64,000 nt of DNA from Bradyrhizobium sp. CCH5-F6 (GTDB lineage Bacteria; Pseudomonadota; Alphaproteobacteria; Rhizobiales; Xanthobacteraceae), in contig NZ_LSIC01000073.1 of NCBI RefSeq assembly GCF_001556045.1, positions 124,001-188,000 on the forward strand, given 5' to 3'. The position numbers and the translations under genes were made by a program. The notes beneath the pieces are model-generated. The model did not search any database. It had not been told where the DNA came from and worked only from the letters and a program-made list of their open reading frames with translations. Below, one piece after another: positions 46,471 to 56,379 of this stretch. The first letter of the stretch is position 1. Every line of letters begins with the position of its first letter.

Positions 46471-46543
46471 TGATCGAGATTCTCAGATGCGCAATTGCGC
46501 ACCGTAGGTCACGCTTCGCGTGTCCCTGAGTGACGGAAGGGTA

Positions 46544-47095
46544 TTACGTGCCCGCTGTAAAGAACGAGGCGAGCCGCGTCGTGATGTTCTCGGCGATCTC
46601 GTTGGCCGCACGATCCTCGGCATCCCGCACGGCCCGTGTGCGTGAGAAGCGCTGATAGGACCCCGGCATGTCATAGGACACGCGTGAGAAAGTCGAGCCG
46701 GTCATGACCGACTTTCCTGTCACGACATCGACCAGATTGTACTGGGCGTCGATGCCGAGATTTTCGCTGGTCGGCAGTCCGGTCGTGGCGCTGACGATCA
46801 GCGAGGAGCGGCTGGTGGTGAAGCGGATATCCAGCCGGTGGGTCGGCGGCATGCCCGTCGCCGTGCCGTAAAGCTTGAACGCCAGCGCGTTACGGATTTC
46901 GACGCCGACGCGGGCCTCGCGCGAAGCATTGGGCTTGCTGATCGGGGGGAGCTCGACCCCCATCAGCTTCTCGCGCAGGCCCGGGGTGCCGTCGGTGCGC
47001 TCGGCATACATCGGCTGGAAGCAGCCGGCCGTCAGCGCCGCCAGCGCGGCGACTGCCAGCAAGCGGGCTGCGATACGGATCCTAGCCGACAACAT
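46544..47095 (-). CDS. lptE: LptE, LPS-assembly lipoprotein
   Basis: LptE plugs the LptD barrel that inserts LPS in the outer membrane. The 183-residue product has a lipoprotein signal with lipobox LAALTAGC (Cys25) and the LptE fold (MYAERTDG, a mid-region [10 protein letters not shown], and [25 protein letters not shown]). Its start overlaps the leuS stop by 14 bases; leuS-lptE-holA is the common order in Rhizobiales. Confidence 0.92.
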   Translation of the reverse strand: MLSARIRIAARLLAVAALAALTAGCFQPMYAERTDGTPGLREKLMGVELPPISKPNASREARVGVEIRNALAFKLYGTATGMPPTHRLDIRFTTSRSSLIVSATTGLPTSENLGIDAQYNLVDVVTGKSVMTGSTFSRVSYDMPGSYQRFSRTRAVRDAEDRAANEIAENITTRLASFFTAGT

Positions 47096-49718
47096 TCACG
47101 ATCCTCTTGGGAACGATGATCACTTTGCGGACGGGCTTGCCGTCCAAGGCCAGCTTTACCGCATCGAGGGCCAAAACGGCAGCCTCGATTTCCGGATTCT
47201 GGGCCGCTGTTGCAACTGTGACCTCACCCCGCTTCTTGCCGTTGACCTGGACCACCAGGGTCACGGCGTCTTCGACCAGCAAATCGCGTTCGATTTGGGG
47301 CCAATTGGCTTCCGAAACCAGTCCCTTCTGGCCCAGAACCCGCCAGCACTCCTCCGCCAGATGCGGCATCATCGGAGAGAACAGCTGGACCAGGATCTGG
47401 CTGGCTTCCCGGATCGCCCAGGCCAAATCCGGAGCCAGGTCGGCTGCTGGCTGGCCAGGGCGCTGGAGCACCTCAGAGAACGCATTGGTGAATTCGCGGA
47501 TATGGGCGAGGCAGACGTTGAAGTGCAGCCGCTCGATGCCGGTGGTGACCTTGTCCAGCGCGCCGTGGGCGGCCTTGCGCAAGGTCGTCGCGTCCGGGCC
47601 GAAGCTGGTCGGCCGGGCCGCCGGCGCACCGTTGCCCAGTTCGACGGAATCGTTCACCAGCCGCCACAGCCGCTGCACGAAGCGCGAGGCGCCCTGGACG
47701 CGCTCGTCGCTCCAGATCACGTCACGGTCGGGCGGGGAGTCCGACAGCATGAACCAGCGGGCCACGTCGGCGCCGTAGGTCGCGATGATGTCGTCGGGAT
47801 CGACCGTGTTCTTCTTCGACTTGGACATCTTCTCGATCGGGCCGATCTGGATGTCCTCGCCTGTTGTCAGCAGGGTCGCACGGCGCCCGTTGCCTCCGAC
47901 CTCGACCTTTACATCGGCCGGCTGCACATAGGTGCCGTCGGCCTTCTGGTAGGTCTCGTGCACCACCATGCCTTGCGTGAACATGCCGGCGAACGGCTCG
48001 TCCAGCGCGATGTGCCCGGTCGCCTTCATCGCGCGGGTGAAGAAGCGGCTGTAGAGCAGATGCAGGATCGCGTGCTCGACGCCGCCGATATACTGGTCGA
48101 CCGGCAGCATCCGGTTGGCGACCGAAGGCGTCGTCGGCGCGTTCTCGTTCCAGGGATCGGTGAAGCGCGCAAAATACCAGGACGAGTCCACGAAGGTGTC
48201 CATGGTGTCGGTTTCGCGCTGGGCCTTGCCGCCGCATTTGGGGCAGGTGACGTGCTTCCAGGTCGGGTGATGGTCGAGCGCATTACCCGGCTTGTCGAAG
48301 GTCGCATCGTCCGGCAGCTTCACCGGCAGGTCGGCGTCCGGCACCGGCACCACGTCGCATTTGGGGCAGTGAATGACGGGAATCGGGCAGCCCCAATAGC
48401 GCTGGCGCGAGATGCCCCAGTCGCGCAGGCGGAAATTCACCTGGCGCTCGCCGACCGGCGCGTTGCCGCGCAGCTCGCCTTCGAGCCGTTTCGCTACCTC
48501 TTCCTTGGCCTGCTCGATGGTCATGCCGTCGAGGAAGCGCGAATTGATCATGCGGCCGTCACCGTCATAGGCGGTGTCGGTGATCACGAAGGACTTGGGA
48601 TCCTGGCCTTCCGGGCACACGACGGGCGTATTGCCGAGATCGTACTTGTTGACGAAGTCGAGGTCGCGCTGGTCGTGCGCCGGGCAGCCGAAGATGGCGC
48701 CGGTGCCATATTCCATCAGTACGAAGTTCGCGACATACACCGGCAGCTTCCAGCTGGGATCGAACGGGTGCACGGCGCGGATGCCGGTGTCGAAGCCCTG
48801 CTTCTCCGCGGTGTCGATGATCTCCTGCGCGGTGCCGATCTTCTTGATCTCGGCGATGAACTCCGCGAGCTCAGGGTTCTTCGCGGCGGCGGCCTGCGCC
48901 AGCGGATGATCCGCCGAGATCGCCATGAACTTGGCGCCGAACAGCGTGTCGGGCCGCGTCGTGAAGATCTTCAGCTCGCTCTCGCCGGCCGGCGTCGTCG
49001 CCGCATCCAGCGCGAAGCGGATCAACAGGCCTTCCGAACGCCCGATCCAGTTGCGTTGCATCAGCCGCACCTTGTCGGGCCAGCGGTCCAGCCCGTCCAG
49101 CGCGCTCAGCAGCTCCTGCGAGTACTTCGTGATCTTGAAGACCCACTGGTTCATCTCGCGCTGCTCGACGACCGCGCCCGAACGCCAGCCGCGACCGTCG
49201 ATGACCTGCTCGTTGGCGAGCACGGTCATGTCGACGGGGTCCCAATTCACCTTGCGCTTCTCGCGCTCGGCAAGCCCTGCGCGCAGGAAGTCCAGGAACA
49301 TCTTCTGCTGGTGCCGGTAATAGCTGGGATCGCAGGTCGCGATCTCGCGGCTCCAGTCCAGCGACAGCCCGATCGAGCGGAGCTGCTTCTTCATCGCGGC
49401 GATGTTGTCGTAGGTCCAGGCCTTGGGGGCGACCTTGCGCTCGATGGCGGCGTTCTCGGCCGGCAGGCCGAAGGCGTCCCAGCCCATCGGGTGCAGCACG
49501 TTGAACCCCTTGGCGCGCATGAAGCGGGCCAGCACGTCACCCAGCGTGTAATTCCGGACATGGCCGATATGGATGCGCCCGGAGGGGTAGGGGAACATCT
49601 CGAGCACATAGTATTTCGGTCGCGGATCGTCGTTCCTGGAGACGAAGATCGCCTGGTCGTCCCAGAGGCGTTGCCAGCGCGGTTCGGCGTCGCGGGCGTT
49701 ATAGCGTTCGGAGGTCAT
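47082..49718 (-). CDS. leuS: LeuS, leucyl-tRNA synthetase
   Basis: LeuS charges tRNA-Leu. The 878-residue class Ia synthetase has the HIGH motif as [12 protein letters not shown] near residue 51, the CP1 editing domain (about 225-420, with [15 protein letters not shown]), cysteine pairs CPKC near residues 460 and 505, and KMSKSKKN near residue 638. Full length. It leads the leftward leuS-lptE-holA group and diverges from a GGDEF gene. Confidence 0.98.
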   Translation of the reverse strand: MTSERYNARDAEPRWQRLWDDQAIFVSRNDDPRPKYYVLEMFPYPSGRIHIGHVRNYTLGDVLARFMRAKGFNVLHPMGWDAFGLPAENAAIERKVAPKAWTYDNIAAMKKQLRSIGLSLDWSREIATCDPSYYRHQQKMFLDFLRAGLAEREKRKVNWDPVDMTVLANEQVIDGRGWRSGAVVEQREMNQWVFKITKYSQELLSALDGLDRWPDKVRLMQRNWIGRSEGLLIRFALDAATTPAGESELKIFTTRPDTLFGAKFMAISADHPLAQAAAAKNPELAEFIAEIKKIGTAQEIIDTAEKQGFDTGIRAVHPFDPSWKLPVYVANFVLMEYGTGAIFGCPAHDQRDLDFVNKYDLGNTPVVCPEGQDPKSFVITDTAYDGDGRMINSRFLDGMTIEQAKEEVAKRLEGELRGNAPVGERQVNFRLRDWGISRQRYWGCPIPVIHCPKCDVVPVPDADLPVKLPDDATFDKPGNALDHHPTWKHVTCPKCGGKAQRETDTMDTFVDSSWYFARFTDPWNENAPTTPSVANRMLPVDQYIGGVEHAILHLLYSRFFTRAMKATGHIALDEPFAGMFTQGMVVHETYQKADGTYVQPADVKVEVGGNGRRATLLTTGEDIQIGPIEKMSKSKKNTVDPDDIIATYGADVARWFMLSDSPPDRDVIWSDERVQGASRFVQRLWRLVNDSVELGNGAPAARPTSFGPDATTLRKAAHGALDKVTTGIERLHFNVCLAHIREFTNAFSEVLQRPGQPAADLAPDLAWAIREASQILVQLFSPMMPHLAEECWRVLGQKGLVSEANWPQIERDLLVEDAVTLVVQVNGKKRGEVTVATAAQNPEIEAAVLALDAVKLALDGKPVRKVIIVPKRIVNVVG

Positions 49719-49908
49719 GGAATCGTTGGGTTTTCGTGGGTTCGGCCGTCACAAGACGGCGGACTAGGCCATAGAAGACCTCAGGGGGTCAATGGGTTGC
49801 CGCGTTCTGGAACTTTGACGGCGCCTCCGCATAACTACGAGGTCCCGCGTTGGGGTGTGATTAAGGGGTCGATGCCAATTTGCAGCCTGATAAGGCCGCA
49901 CGAGCGCA

Positions 49909-50955
49909 ATGGATTCCTGCTTCGACGATCCCGATCACGACTATGCCGCGTCCATCGCCGGACGGGCGATGCGGAGCATGGCCGAGCAGCGGATTGCGCC
50001 CACCCCGGCCAATTTTGCCGTCTGGTTCCGGTATTTCGCAGGCAGCCACGACGATCTGCGCAACGCCATCGATCTCCTGATCGACCACAATCGCCCTTTC
50101 GACGCCCGAACCAATCAGGATCTGTTCGAGACCTACGTCGCCCCCCAGGTGAGTGCCGCGGTGGTCGACACGTCCGAGCGGCTGCAGGCGCTCATGGGGG
50201 CCGCGAAGGAATTCCTGGCGACCGCGATCGCCGACAATCATTCGCAGATGCAGGTCATCAGCCAGGTGGCCGACCAGGGCAGGGCCGGCGTCGATCCAAA
50301 ACTGCTGGTCGCCCAGCTCATGAACGAGCTGGCGCGGGCCGCCACGAGGGCGACACGGCTGGAGGCCGGCTTTGAGGAAAAGACCCGCGAGCTCGACGCG
50401 ATTCGCGATTCCCTGTCGCGCTCCGAGCAGCACGCCCGGACCGACATGTTGACGGGGTTGGCGAACCGGCGGGCTCTCGACGAATTCCTGCGCGAGGCGC
50501 AGACGACCGCGGAATGGGGCGAGCCGCTCAGCGTGCTCTTGCTCGACATCGACCACTTCAAGACCTTCAACGACAATTTCGGCCATGGCATCGGCGACCA
50601 GGTGTTGCGCCTGATGGCGAAGGTGCTGCGCGAAAAGGTTCGCGAGCAGGATCTGCCGGCCCGCTATGGCGGCGAGGAGTTGATCGCGGTGCTGCCCGAC
50701 GCCGATCTCGCCGCTTGCGCCGAGATCGCCGAGCGCATCCGGCGTGCGGTCGCCGAGTGCACGATCACGCGTCGCTCGACCGGCGAGGTCCTGCCCAGCA
50801 TCAGCGTGTCGATCGGCGTGGCGCAGTACCGGACGGGCGAGGGGATCAACGATCTGATCGAGCGTTGCGACCGCGCGCTCTATCTCGCCAAGGGCGGCGG
50901 CCGCAATCGCGTGGTGACGGAGATCGAGCTCGAGCGGGCCGGCGCCGCCGGTTAG
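49909..50955 (+). CDS. Soluble diguanylate cyclase (GGDEF)
   Basis: The 348-residue protein has no membrane segment. A helical N-terminal part of about 170 residues (with a coiled-coil-like stretch near 130-170) precedes a GGDEF domain from DMLTGLANRRALDEFL. The active site is GGEEL at 254-258, and RxxD (REQD, 245-248) lies in the inhibitory I-site position, so it should make cyclic di-GMP with product inhibition. Its stop overlaps by four bases the stop of a convergent GGDEF gene. Confidence 0.9.
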   Translation: MDSCFDDPDHDYAASIAGRAMRSMAEQRIAPTPANFAVWFRYFAGSHDDLRNAIDLLIDHNRPFDARTNQDLFETYVAPQVSAAVVDTSERLQALMGAAKEFLATAIADNHSQMQVISQVADQGRAGVDPKLLVAQLMNELARAATRATRLEAGFEEKTRELDAIRDSLSRSEQHARTDMLTGLANRRALDEFLREAQTTAEWGEPLSVLLLDIDHFKTFNDNFGHGIGDQVLRLMAKVLREKVREQDLPARYGGEELIAVLPDADLAACAEIAERIRRAVAECTITRRSTGEVLPSISVSIGVAQYRTGEGINDLIERCDRALYLAKGGGRNRVVTEIELERAGAAG

Positions 50956-52655
50956 GCGCTGGCCACCATCACCACGTCGGCCGCGCCGGTCTCGATCGCC
51001 TGCACGCCGTGCTCGACGACGTTGTTGCGGCCGCGATGCTTGGCGGCATAGAGCGCGGCGTCGGCGGCTTCGATGAGATCGCCGGGCCGTAGGGCCTCAT
51101 TTGGCTTCGTCGCGGCAACGCCGATCGAGACCGTGACGATCATATGCGCGGACGTGATGTGCGGCAGGCAGAGCCTCAGCACGGCCGCGCGCACCTGCTC
51201 GCCGATTTCAACGGCCCGCGTCACGTCGGTGTTTGGCAGTAGCAGGCAGAACTCCTCGCCGCCATAACGGGCCGCAAAGCCCATCGTATCGGCGGCGATG
51301 CCCGAGAGCGACTCGCCGAGTCGCGTCAGGCAGGAATCGCCTTCGAGATGGCCGTAGGTGTCGTTGAAGAGCTTGAAATGGTCGACGTCGATCATCAGAA
51401 GCGAGAGGTCGCTGCCATATTGCTGGGCGCGCATCCACTCGAAGTCGAGCCGGCTCTGGAAGCCGCGGCGGTTGGCGAGACCGGACAGCATGTCGATCGA
51501 AGCCATCACCGTCAGGCGGTCGTTGCTCGCGATCAGCTCGCGCTCGCGCTGGCTCAGCTGCGCAGCCATCGCGTTGAAGGCACGGGCCAGCGGCACGAAC
51601 TCGGCCGGCAGGCGATTGCGCGCCGCGCGGGCCGACAGATCGCCTTCGCCGAGCCGCTTGGCCATGTCGACGAGCATTTCGATCGGCTTGATCACCAGTT
51701 TCTCGGCGGCGATCAGCGCGCCGAGCAGCACGAACATGACGACGAAAGCGAGCTGCAGATATGCGGTTCGGATGTCGCGATTGACCGCTGCGGACACCTT
51801 GTCCTCATCGATGCTGGCGATCAGTCGGGCATTGGTGCCGGCGATGCGGATGAAACTGACCGCGCGGCGCGAGCCGTCGGCGGCGAGGAAAGAGAGCGAG
51901 CCTTCGTCCTGGGCGGAACGCAGCGCCTTGTCGGCGATTGCGGACATCAGCGGCAAGTTGTCGAGCGGGCGGCCGACCGCACTGTGCTGATCGGCCGGAG
52001 CCGCAAGCACGGTACCCACGCTGTCGACCAGCACCGCGGTGATGCCGGCGCGACCGCCGAGATTGTTCATGACCTTCGACATCCAGTCGAGATTGACGGT
52101 GGCAAGCACGACGGCATCGGTGACCCCGCTGAAGGCGGAGACCGGATAAACCGCCATCACGGTCGGCGACGGCACCGGCCGCGACATGATGAAGTCGCTC
52201 AATACGAAGCGGCCTGTTTCCTGTGCCTGCTGGAAGTACGGCCGGTCGCTGAGATCGAGGCCGACATACATGTTGTTGGTGGCGCATTGGATGCGTCCGT
52301 CCTGGCCGGCGATCAGAAGCGTGCGGATCCAGGGAAGGCTCGACGGCAGACTCGCGCGCAGCACGTCGCAGCTCTTGCTGATGCCGCCGACGGAAGCGCG
52401 AATGAAGGCCTCCGCCTTCAGAATGGTCTCGACCGAGGAGATCACCTCGCGCTGCGCATCGGCGCTGTGCCTTGCCACCGTGGTGAATTCGGTCGCAGCC
52501 TGCGCGATCTGCCGCGCGCGCTCTTCCTCGAGCGAACGGATGCGATCGAGCATCAAGGGGGCCACGAGAATCACCGCGAGCAACGCAAGCCGCGCCCGGA
52601 TTCCGAGAACCTGCTTGAGTTTCGCTCTCTTGCGGTTGAGACTGACGCTTGCCAT
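50952..52655 (-). CDS. Membrane-bound diguanylate cyclase (Cache-HAMP-GGDEF)
   Basis: The 567-residue protein has a transmembrane helix near residue 23 (ARLALLAVILVAPLML), a periplasmic dCache-like sensor (about 45-280, with LDLSDRPYFQQAQETGRFVLSD), a second helix near 300 (LQLAFVVMFVLLGALIAA), a HAMP segment, and a GGDEF domain with GGEEF. The usual I-site Arg/Asp are not seen (the segment reads DTMGFAARYGGEEF), so product inhibition is less likely than for its neighbour. The sensor ligand is unknown. Confidence 0.9.
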   Translation of the reverse strand: MASVSLNRKRAKLKQVLGIRARLALLAVILVAPLMLDRIRSLEEERARQIAQAATEFTTVARHSADAQREVISSVETILKAEAFIRASVGGISKSCDVLRASLPSSLPWIRTLLIAGQDGRIQCATNNMYVGLDLSDRPYFQQAQETGRFVLSDFIMSRPVPSPTVMAVYPVSAFSGVTDAVVLATVNLDWMSKVMNNLGGRAGITAVLVDSVGTVLAAPADQHSAVGRPLDNLPLMSAIADKALRSAQDEGSLSFLAADGSRRAVSFIRIAGTNARLIASIDEDKVSAAVNRDIRTAYLQLAFVVMFVLLGALIAAEKLVIKPIEMLVDMAKRLGEGDLSARAARNRLPAEFVPLARAFNAMAAQLSQRERELIASNDRLTVMASIDMLSGLANRRGFQSRLDFEWMRAQQYGSDLSLLMIDVDHFKLFNDTYGHLEGDSCLTRLGESLSGIAADTMGFAARYGGEEFCLLLPNTDVTRAVEIGEQVRAAVLRLCLPHITSAHMIVTVSIGVAATKPNEALRPGDLIEAADAALYAAKHRGRNNVVEHGVQAIETGAADVVMVASA

Positions 52656-52763
52656 CTTCGCTACCCACCCCGCGGGCTAAGGTAAAGCGAAGGGTTCAAA
52701 AACTGCTTCTTGAACTCGGTAAAATTGGACTTAACTCGGGCTATGATCCCGGCAAGAGACCTC

Positions 52764-53453
52764 ATGACAGAAGCCAACGCCGCGCCGGTAACCGGCCATT
52801 CACCACACGCGCTCGCCGCGGTCGAAGCCGAAATTGCACGCGCCTGCAAGGATGCGCGGCGCGACCGCGCCTCCGTGACGCTGATCGCGGTGTCCAAGAC
52901 GTTCGCGGCGGATGCGATCACCCCCGTCATTGCCGCCGGACAGCGCGTATTCGGCGAGAATCGGGTGCAGGAGGCCAAAGGCAAGTGGCCGGCGCTAACG
53001 TCCGTTTACCCCGATATCGCGCTGCATCTGATCGGGCCGCTGCAATCCAACAAGGCGAAAGAGGCGGTTGCGCTGTTCGACGCCATCCATTCGGTCGACC
53101 GCCCGAGCATTTGCCAGGCGTTAGCCAAGGAGATCGAATCCCAGAACAAGCACCCCCAGCTCTTCGTCCAGATCAACACCGGTGAGGAGCCGCAGAAGGC
53201 GGGCGTTGCGCCCGGCGAGGCCGACGCATTTCTCGCGAGCTGCCGCGACACCTATGGGCTGACGATCTCCGGACTGATGTGCATCCCCCCCGTCGACGAA
53301 CCTCCGGCGGCGCACTTTGCTCTCACTGCCAAGATCGCCGCGCGCAATGACCTGACGAATCTCTCGATGGGCATGAGCGCGGATTTCGCCACCGCCATCA
53401 TGCTGGGTGCCACGCATGTTCGCGTGGGAAGCGCGATCTTCGGACATCGATAG
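52764..53453 (+). CDS. YggS/PLPBP-type pyridoxal-phosphate homeostasis protein
   Basis: A 229-residue single-domain PLP protein of the YggS/YBL036C family, which buffers PLP and affects amino-acid balance. It has LIAVSKTFAADAI with the PLP-binding Lys, FGENRVQEAKGKWP, HLIGPLQSNKAKEA, and LSMGMSADFATAIMLGATHVRVGSAIFG. ATG 52764 fits the family. It diverges from the membrane GGDEF gene and is followed by a repeat arm. Confidence 0.93.
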   Translation: MTEANAAPVTGHSPHALAAVEAEIARACKDARRDRASVTLIAVSKTFAADAITPVIAAGQRVFGENRVQEAKGKWPALTSVYPDIALHLIGPLQSNKAKEAVALFDAIHSVDRPSICQALAKEIESQNKHPQLFVQINTGEEPQKAGVAPGEADAFLASCRDTYGLTISGLMCIPPVDEPPAAHFALTAKIAARNDLTNLSMGMSADFATAIMLGATHVRVGSAIFGHR

Positions 53454-53487
53454 TTGCCGTAAGCGAGTGGCGGGAGCCGTACAGGCG

Positions 53488-53528
53488 CCTGGATTGCTTC
53501 GCTGCGCTCGCAATGACGGGTGGAGAGT
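53488..53528. repeat. Single arm of a family B repeat between convergent yggS-like and hydratase genes
   Basis: GCCTGGATTGCTTCGCTGCG followed by a CTCGCAATGACGGG stretch resembles the right arm of the 45275-45375 element. Confidence 0.65.
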
Positions 53529-53564
53529 GAGATGGGCACCCAATGACGGCGTAGCGTGCCGCGC

Positions 53565-54350
53565 CTAAACGAACCCCACCGACACCTTCCCCAGCACGCC
53601 AAAGTCTGCCGCGAAATGATCGCCGGCCTGGATCGGCAGCGGCGGATGGCACGTGCCTGTGGTGACCACCTCCCCTGCCCGCAGCGTGAGGCCGAGCTCG
53701 CGCAGCTCGTTGGCAAGCCAGGCGAGCGCAACGCGGGGATCGCCGAGCACGTTCCTGCCGTGGCCGGTGAAGCGTTCGCCTCGCAGCGTGATCTGTGGTC
53801 GTTCCTCGACGAGATCCATCGCACGCCAGTCCGCCGCCGTCGCCGGACCGAGCACGAACAGATGGGCGCAGGCATTGTCGGCGATGAGCTGCGCCTCGCC
53901 CGCGCCGACGAAATCGACAAAGCGCGAATCCGGAATCTCGATCGCGGGATGCAGGGTCCCGACCGCGGCGAGCACCTCGTCAACGGTGTAGGCCGTCGCG
54001 CGCGGCGGCAGGTCGCGCCCCATGCGAAAGGCGAATTCCGGTTCGCCGACGCGCATCTCGTTGCCCTTCATCGAAGCGGTGCCGCCATCGGCAATCAATG
54101 TGTCGCTCATGATGCGCCCGGCCAACGGTCCCGTGACATTGATGTGCCTCTGTCCGGCCTCGCTCGTTGCCGCGATCTTCCAGCCGAACAATTTGCCGCT
54201 CGATCGTCTTTCCAGCGCTGCCTGGATGGCGTAGCCCTCGGCGCGACTCTGTGGCCGCAACCGGGGCTCCAGTGCGTCAAGCTTGGTGCCGTCGCGCCAG
54301 TGTTTGACCAGGATCTCTGAGGCGGCGGCGATCTGATCCTTGTCCAGCAT
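53565..54350 (-). CDS. 2-keto-4-pentenoate hydratase-like protein (FAH fold)
   Basis: A 261-residue member of the MhpD/FAH family, enzymes that hydrate or decarboxylate 2-keto-dienoates in aromatic catabolism. It has GYAIQAAL, GWKIAATS, the metal-binding EPEFAFRMGRDLP near residue 102, AIEIPDSRF near residue 136 and GHGRNVLGDPRVALAWLANEL. No meta-cleavage genes are nearby, so the pathway is unknown. It lies six bases after the L,D-transpeptidase-like gene on the same strand. Confidence 0.85.
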   Translation of the reverse strand: MLDKDQIAAASEILVKHWRDGTKLDALEPRLRPQSRAEGYAIQAALERRSSGKLFGWKIAATSEAGQRHINVTGPLAGRIMSDTLIADGGTASMKGNEMRVGEPEFAFRMGRDLPPRATAYTVDEVLAAVGTLHPAIEIPDSRFVDFVGAGEAQLIADNACAHLFVLGPATAADWRAMDLVEERPQITLRGERFTGHGRNVLGDPRVALAWLANELRELGLTLRAGEVVTTGTCHPPLPIQAGDHFAADFGVLGKVSVGFV

Positions 54351-54356
54351 GCAAGC

Positions 54357-54926
54357 TCACCCGATGATGATTTTTGTTCGCGGGCCCAAGCGCCGCAGCA
54401 ATTGCAGCATCGCAGATTTCGTCATGGAAACGCAGCCCGCGGTCGGGCCGAAATTGTCCCGGGCCAGGTGCAGGAACACCGCGCTGCCGCGGCCGGCGAT
54501 GCGCGGTCTCGTGTTGTGGTCGATCTCGACGATAAAGTCATAGAGATGGTCCGCCCGCTTGAGCCGGTCACCGCCCTGCCCCTCGCCAAGCCGGATTCTC
54601 TGGTTGTAATGACGGTCCCGTGGGTCCTCGCACCAGGCGTCCTCGCCGGTGATGATCCGGGCCGGCAGGAAGGTCCGGGGGCGACTGTGCCGGTCGCCCC
54701 GCCACCACAGCCGCCTGGGACGGAAGCTGCCCCGGGGGGTGCCGCCATCGCCCTCGCGCTTGTTGGCCAGAATGCCGCCCCGCCCCAGCGCAACCGGTAT
54801 GGTCAGCGCTCCGGCCGTCAGACAGCCCCGGCGCGGATTTCCGGCGGCAGGCTTAACGCGGATCGCGGCGAGCGGCCCGGCGCTTCGAATCCTGGTGTAA
54901 CCAGCTGAAGTTGCTTTATTTTTCAT
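54357..54926 (-). CDS. L,D-transpeptidase (YkuD) family protein
   Basis: About 189 residues with the YkuD catalytic pattern: a late His in AVFLHLARDNFGPTAGCVSM, with the nucleophilic Cys in GCVS. Such enzymes form 3-3 peptidoglycan crosslinks or attach proteins; this short YkuD subgroup (with the RPRRLWWRGDR segment) is common in Rhizobiales and its substrate is not defined. There is no obvious signal peptide, which is odd for a periplasmic enzyme. ATG 54926 is chosen; 54950 is an alternative. Confidence 0.82.
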   Translation of the reverse strand: MKNKATSAGYTRIRSAGPLAAIRVKPAAGNPRRGCLTAGALTIPVALGRGGILANKREGDGGTPRGSFRPRRLWWRGDRHSRPRTFLPARIITGEDAWCEDPRDRHYNQRIRLGEGQGGDRLKRADHLYDFIVEIDHNTRPRIAGRGSAVFLHLARDNFGPTAGCVSMTKSAMLQLLRRLGPRTKIIIG

Positions 54927-55130
54927 GTGAAAATGCAATGTCGAATTCATTACAGGACATTCATCAAACCGCCCTGCTATTCTGGGTTAGAGTGCTTCTG
55001 GCTTGTGAATCGGTAACCGCCCACTACTTCAACACGAACAACAATAACAACGGCGACCCCAAAACTTCCCCTCGCGGCTGGGTGCGGCATGGATTGCGCG
55101 CCGAGCCGGACGCTAAAAGGATGACCCCCT

Positions 55131-55817
55131 ATGGCCAATGCCCGCAAGATCCTGATCGTGGATGACGATACCGATCTGCGCGATACGTTGGTGGAGCAAT
55201 TATCGCTACACGAAGAGTTCGAAGCCTCCGCGGTCGATACCGGCGCCAAGGGCGCCAGCGCCGCCAAGGCCAACTCCCCCGATCTGGTTCTGATGGATGT
55301 CGGCCTGCCCGATACCGACGGCCGCGAGGTTGTCCGCTCCTTGCGGAAGGGCGGCTTCAAGGCCCCGATCATCATGCTGACCGGGCACGATACCGATTCC
55401 GATACGATCTTGGGCCTGGAATCCGGCGCCAACGACTATGTTGCAAAACCCTTCCGCTTCGCCGTTCTGCTGGCCCGCATCCGCGCCCAGCTTCGCCAGC
55501 ACGAGGCCAGCGAGGACGCTGTGTTCTCGGTCGGCCCCTACTCCTTCCGTCCCGGCTCGAAGATGCTGACCGCGGCCAATGCGCGCAAGGTGCGGCTGAC
55601 CGAGAAGGAAACGGCGATTCTCCGCTTCCTCTACCGGGCCGGCCAGATGCCGGTGTCGCGCGAGACCCTGTTGCAGGAGGTCTGGGGCTACAATTCGGGC
55701 GTGACCACCCACACGCTGGAAACCCACATCTACCGCCTTCGCCAGAAGATCGAGAAGGACGCGGCCAACCCGGAGATCCTGGTCACGGAAGCCGGTGGCT
55801 ACAAGCTAGTGCCGTGA
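55131..55817 (+). CDS. OmpR-family response regulator
   Basis: The 228-residue protein has a receiver domain with acidic pocket DDD at 11-13, phospho-acceptor Asp56 in LVLMDVGLPD and Lys106 in DYVAKPF, then an OmpR-type winged helix (about 130-228, RLTEKETAILRFL, ETHIYRLRQKIEKD). No kinase gene is adjacent. Its place near the parAB end of the origin region resembles that of CenR in Caulobacter, from memory; I offer CenR as a possibility only. The leader has an AAC-rich run. Confidence 0.92.
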   Translation: MANARKILIVDDDTDLRDTLVEQLSLHEEFEASAVDTGAKGASAAKANSPDLVLMDVGLPDTDGREVVRSLRKGGFKAPIIMLTGHDTDSDTILGLESGANDYVAKPFRFAVLLARIRAQLRQHEASEDAVFSVGPYSFRPGSKMLTAANARKVRLTEKETAILRFLYRAGQMPVSRETLLQEVWGYNSGVTTHTLETHIYRLRQKIEKDAANPEILVTEAGGYKLVP

Positions 55818-55877
55818 TACGTTCCGGAAACGCGCGATTCGTCGTAAATTGGCGCGTTCCTCGAGCCACGGACCGGA

Positions 55878-56321
55878 ATGTCAATCGACGACGACGTAGC
55901 GCTTCTCGAGCGTGTCCCGACACTGCGCCTGTTGGGAGAAGCCTCGTTGCGCATGCTGGCGATCGGCTCCGAGCAGCGTGACTTCGTCCGCGGCGACGTT
56001 CTGTTCAATCTCGGCGACGATGCCGACGCCGGCTTCGTGGTCCAGCGCGGCGCTTTCAGGGTCGAGGACGGCGCCGGCGCCGAGATGATCGCCGGCCCCG
56101 GCGCGCTGATCGGCGAGCTCGCACTGGTGGTGCCGATGAAGCGGCCATCGAGCGCGATCGCGCTGGAGCATTCCTCCGTCATCCGGGTCGCGCGCAGCCT
56201 GTTCCAGCGCGTTCTCGAAAGCGATCCCGCCGCCGCCGTGCGCCTTCGCGACGAGTTCGCGGTGCGCTCCAGCCAGATCGCGAGCGATATATTGATGGCG
56301 GGCGCGAAGCTGACGTCCTGA
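55878..56321 (+). CDS. Cyclic-nucleotide-binding-domain protein (no DNA-binding domain)
   Basis: A 147-residue protein made of one cNMP-binding fold: LLGEASLRMLAIGSEQRDFVRGDVLFNLGDDADAGFVVQRG, then the phosphate-cassette-like GPGALIGELALVVPMKRPSSAIA. No helix-turn-helix follows, so it is not a Crp-type regulator by itself. The arginine expected in a cAMP phosphate cassette is not clear, so ligand binding is uncertain. It lies 60 bases after the response regulator. Confidence 0.82.
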   Translation: MSIDDDVALLERVPTLRLLGEASLRMLAIGSEQRDFVRGDVLFNLGDDADAGFVVQRGAFRVEDGAGAEMIAGPGALIGELALVVPMKRPSSAIALEHSSVIRVARSLFQRVLESDPAAAVRLRDEFAVRSSQIASDILMAGAKLTS

Positions 56322-56335
56322 ATCTCTCAACTTGT

Positions 56336-56371
56336 CATTCCGGGGCGCGACGAAGTCGCGAGCCCGGAATG
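56336..56371. repeat. Extragenic palindrome between convergent genes
   Basis: Outer arms CATTCCGGG and CCCGGAATG with an inner CGCGAC-GAA-GTCGCG hairpin. It sits between the cNMP-domain gene and the convergent exonuclease III gene and may serve as a bidirectional terminator. Confidence 0.7.
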
Positions 56372-56379
56372 AAGGGAGG

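Noticed and set aside
46875..50375. A frame of more than 1,100 codons on the plus strand opposite lptE and leuS
   Set aside because: It is the antisense shadow of leuS, which has full synthetase motifs; the frame product has low-complexity Arg/Val/His composition and crosses several real genes.
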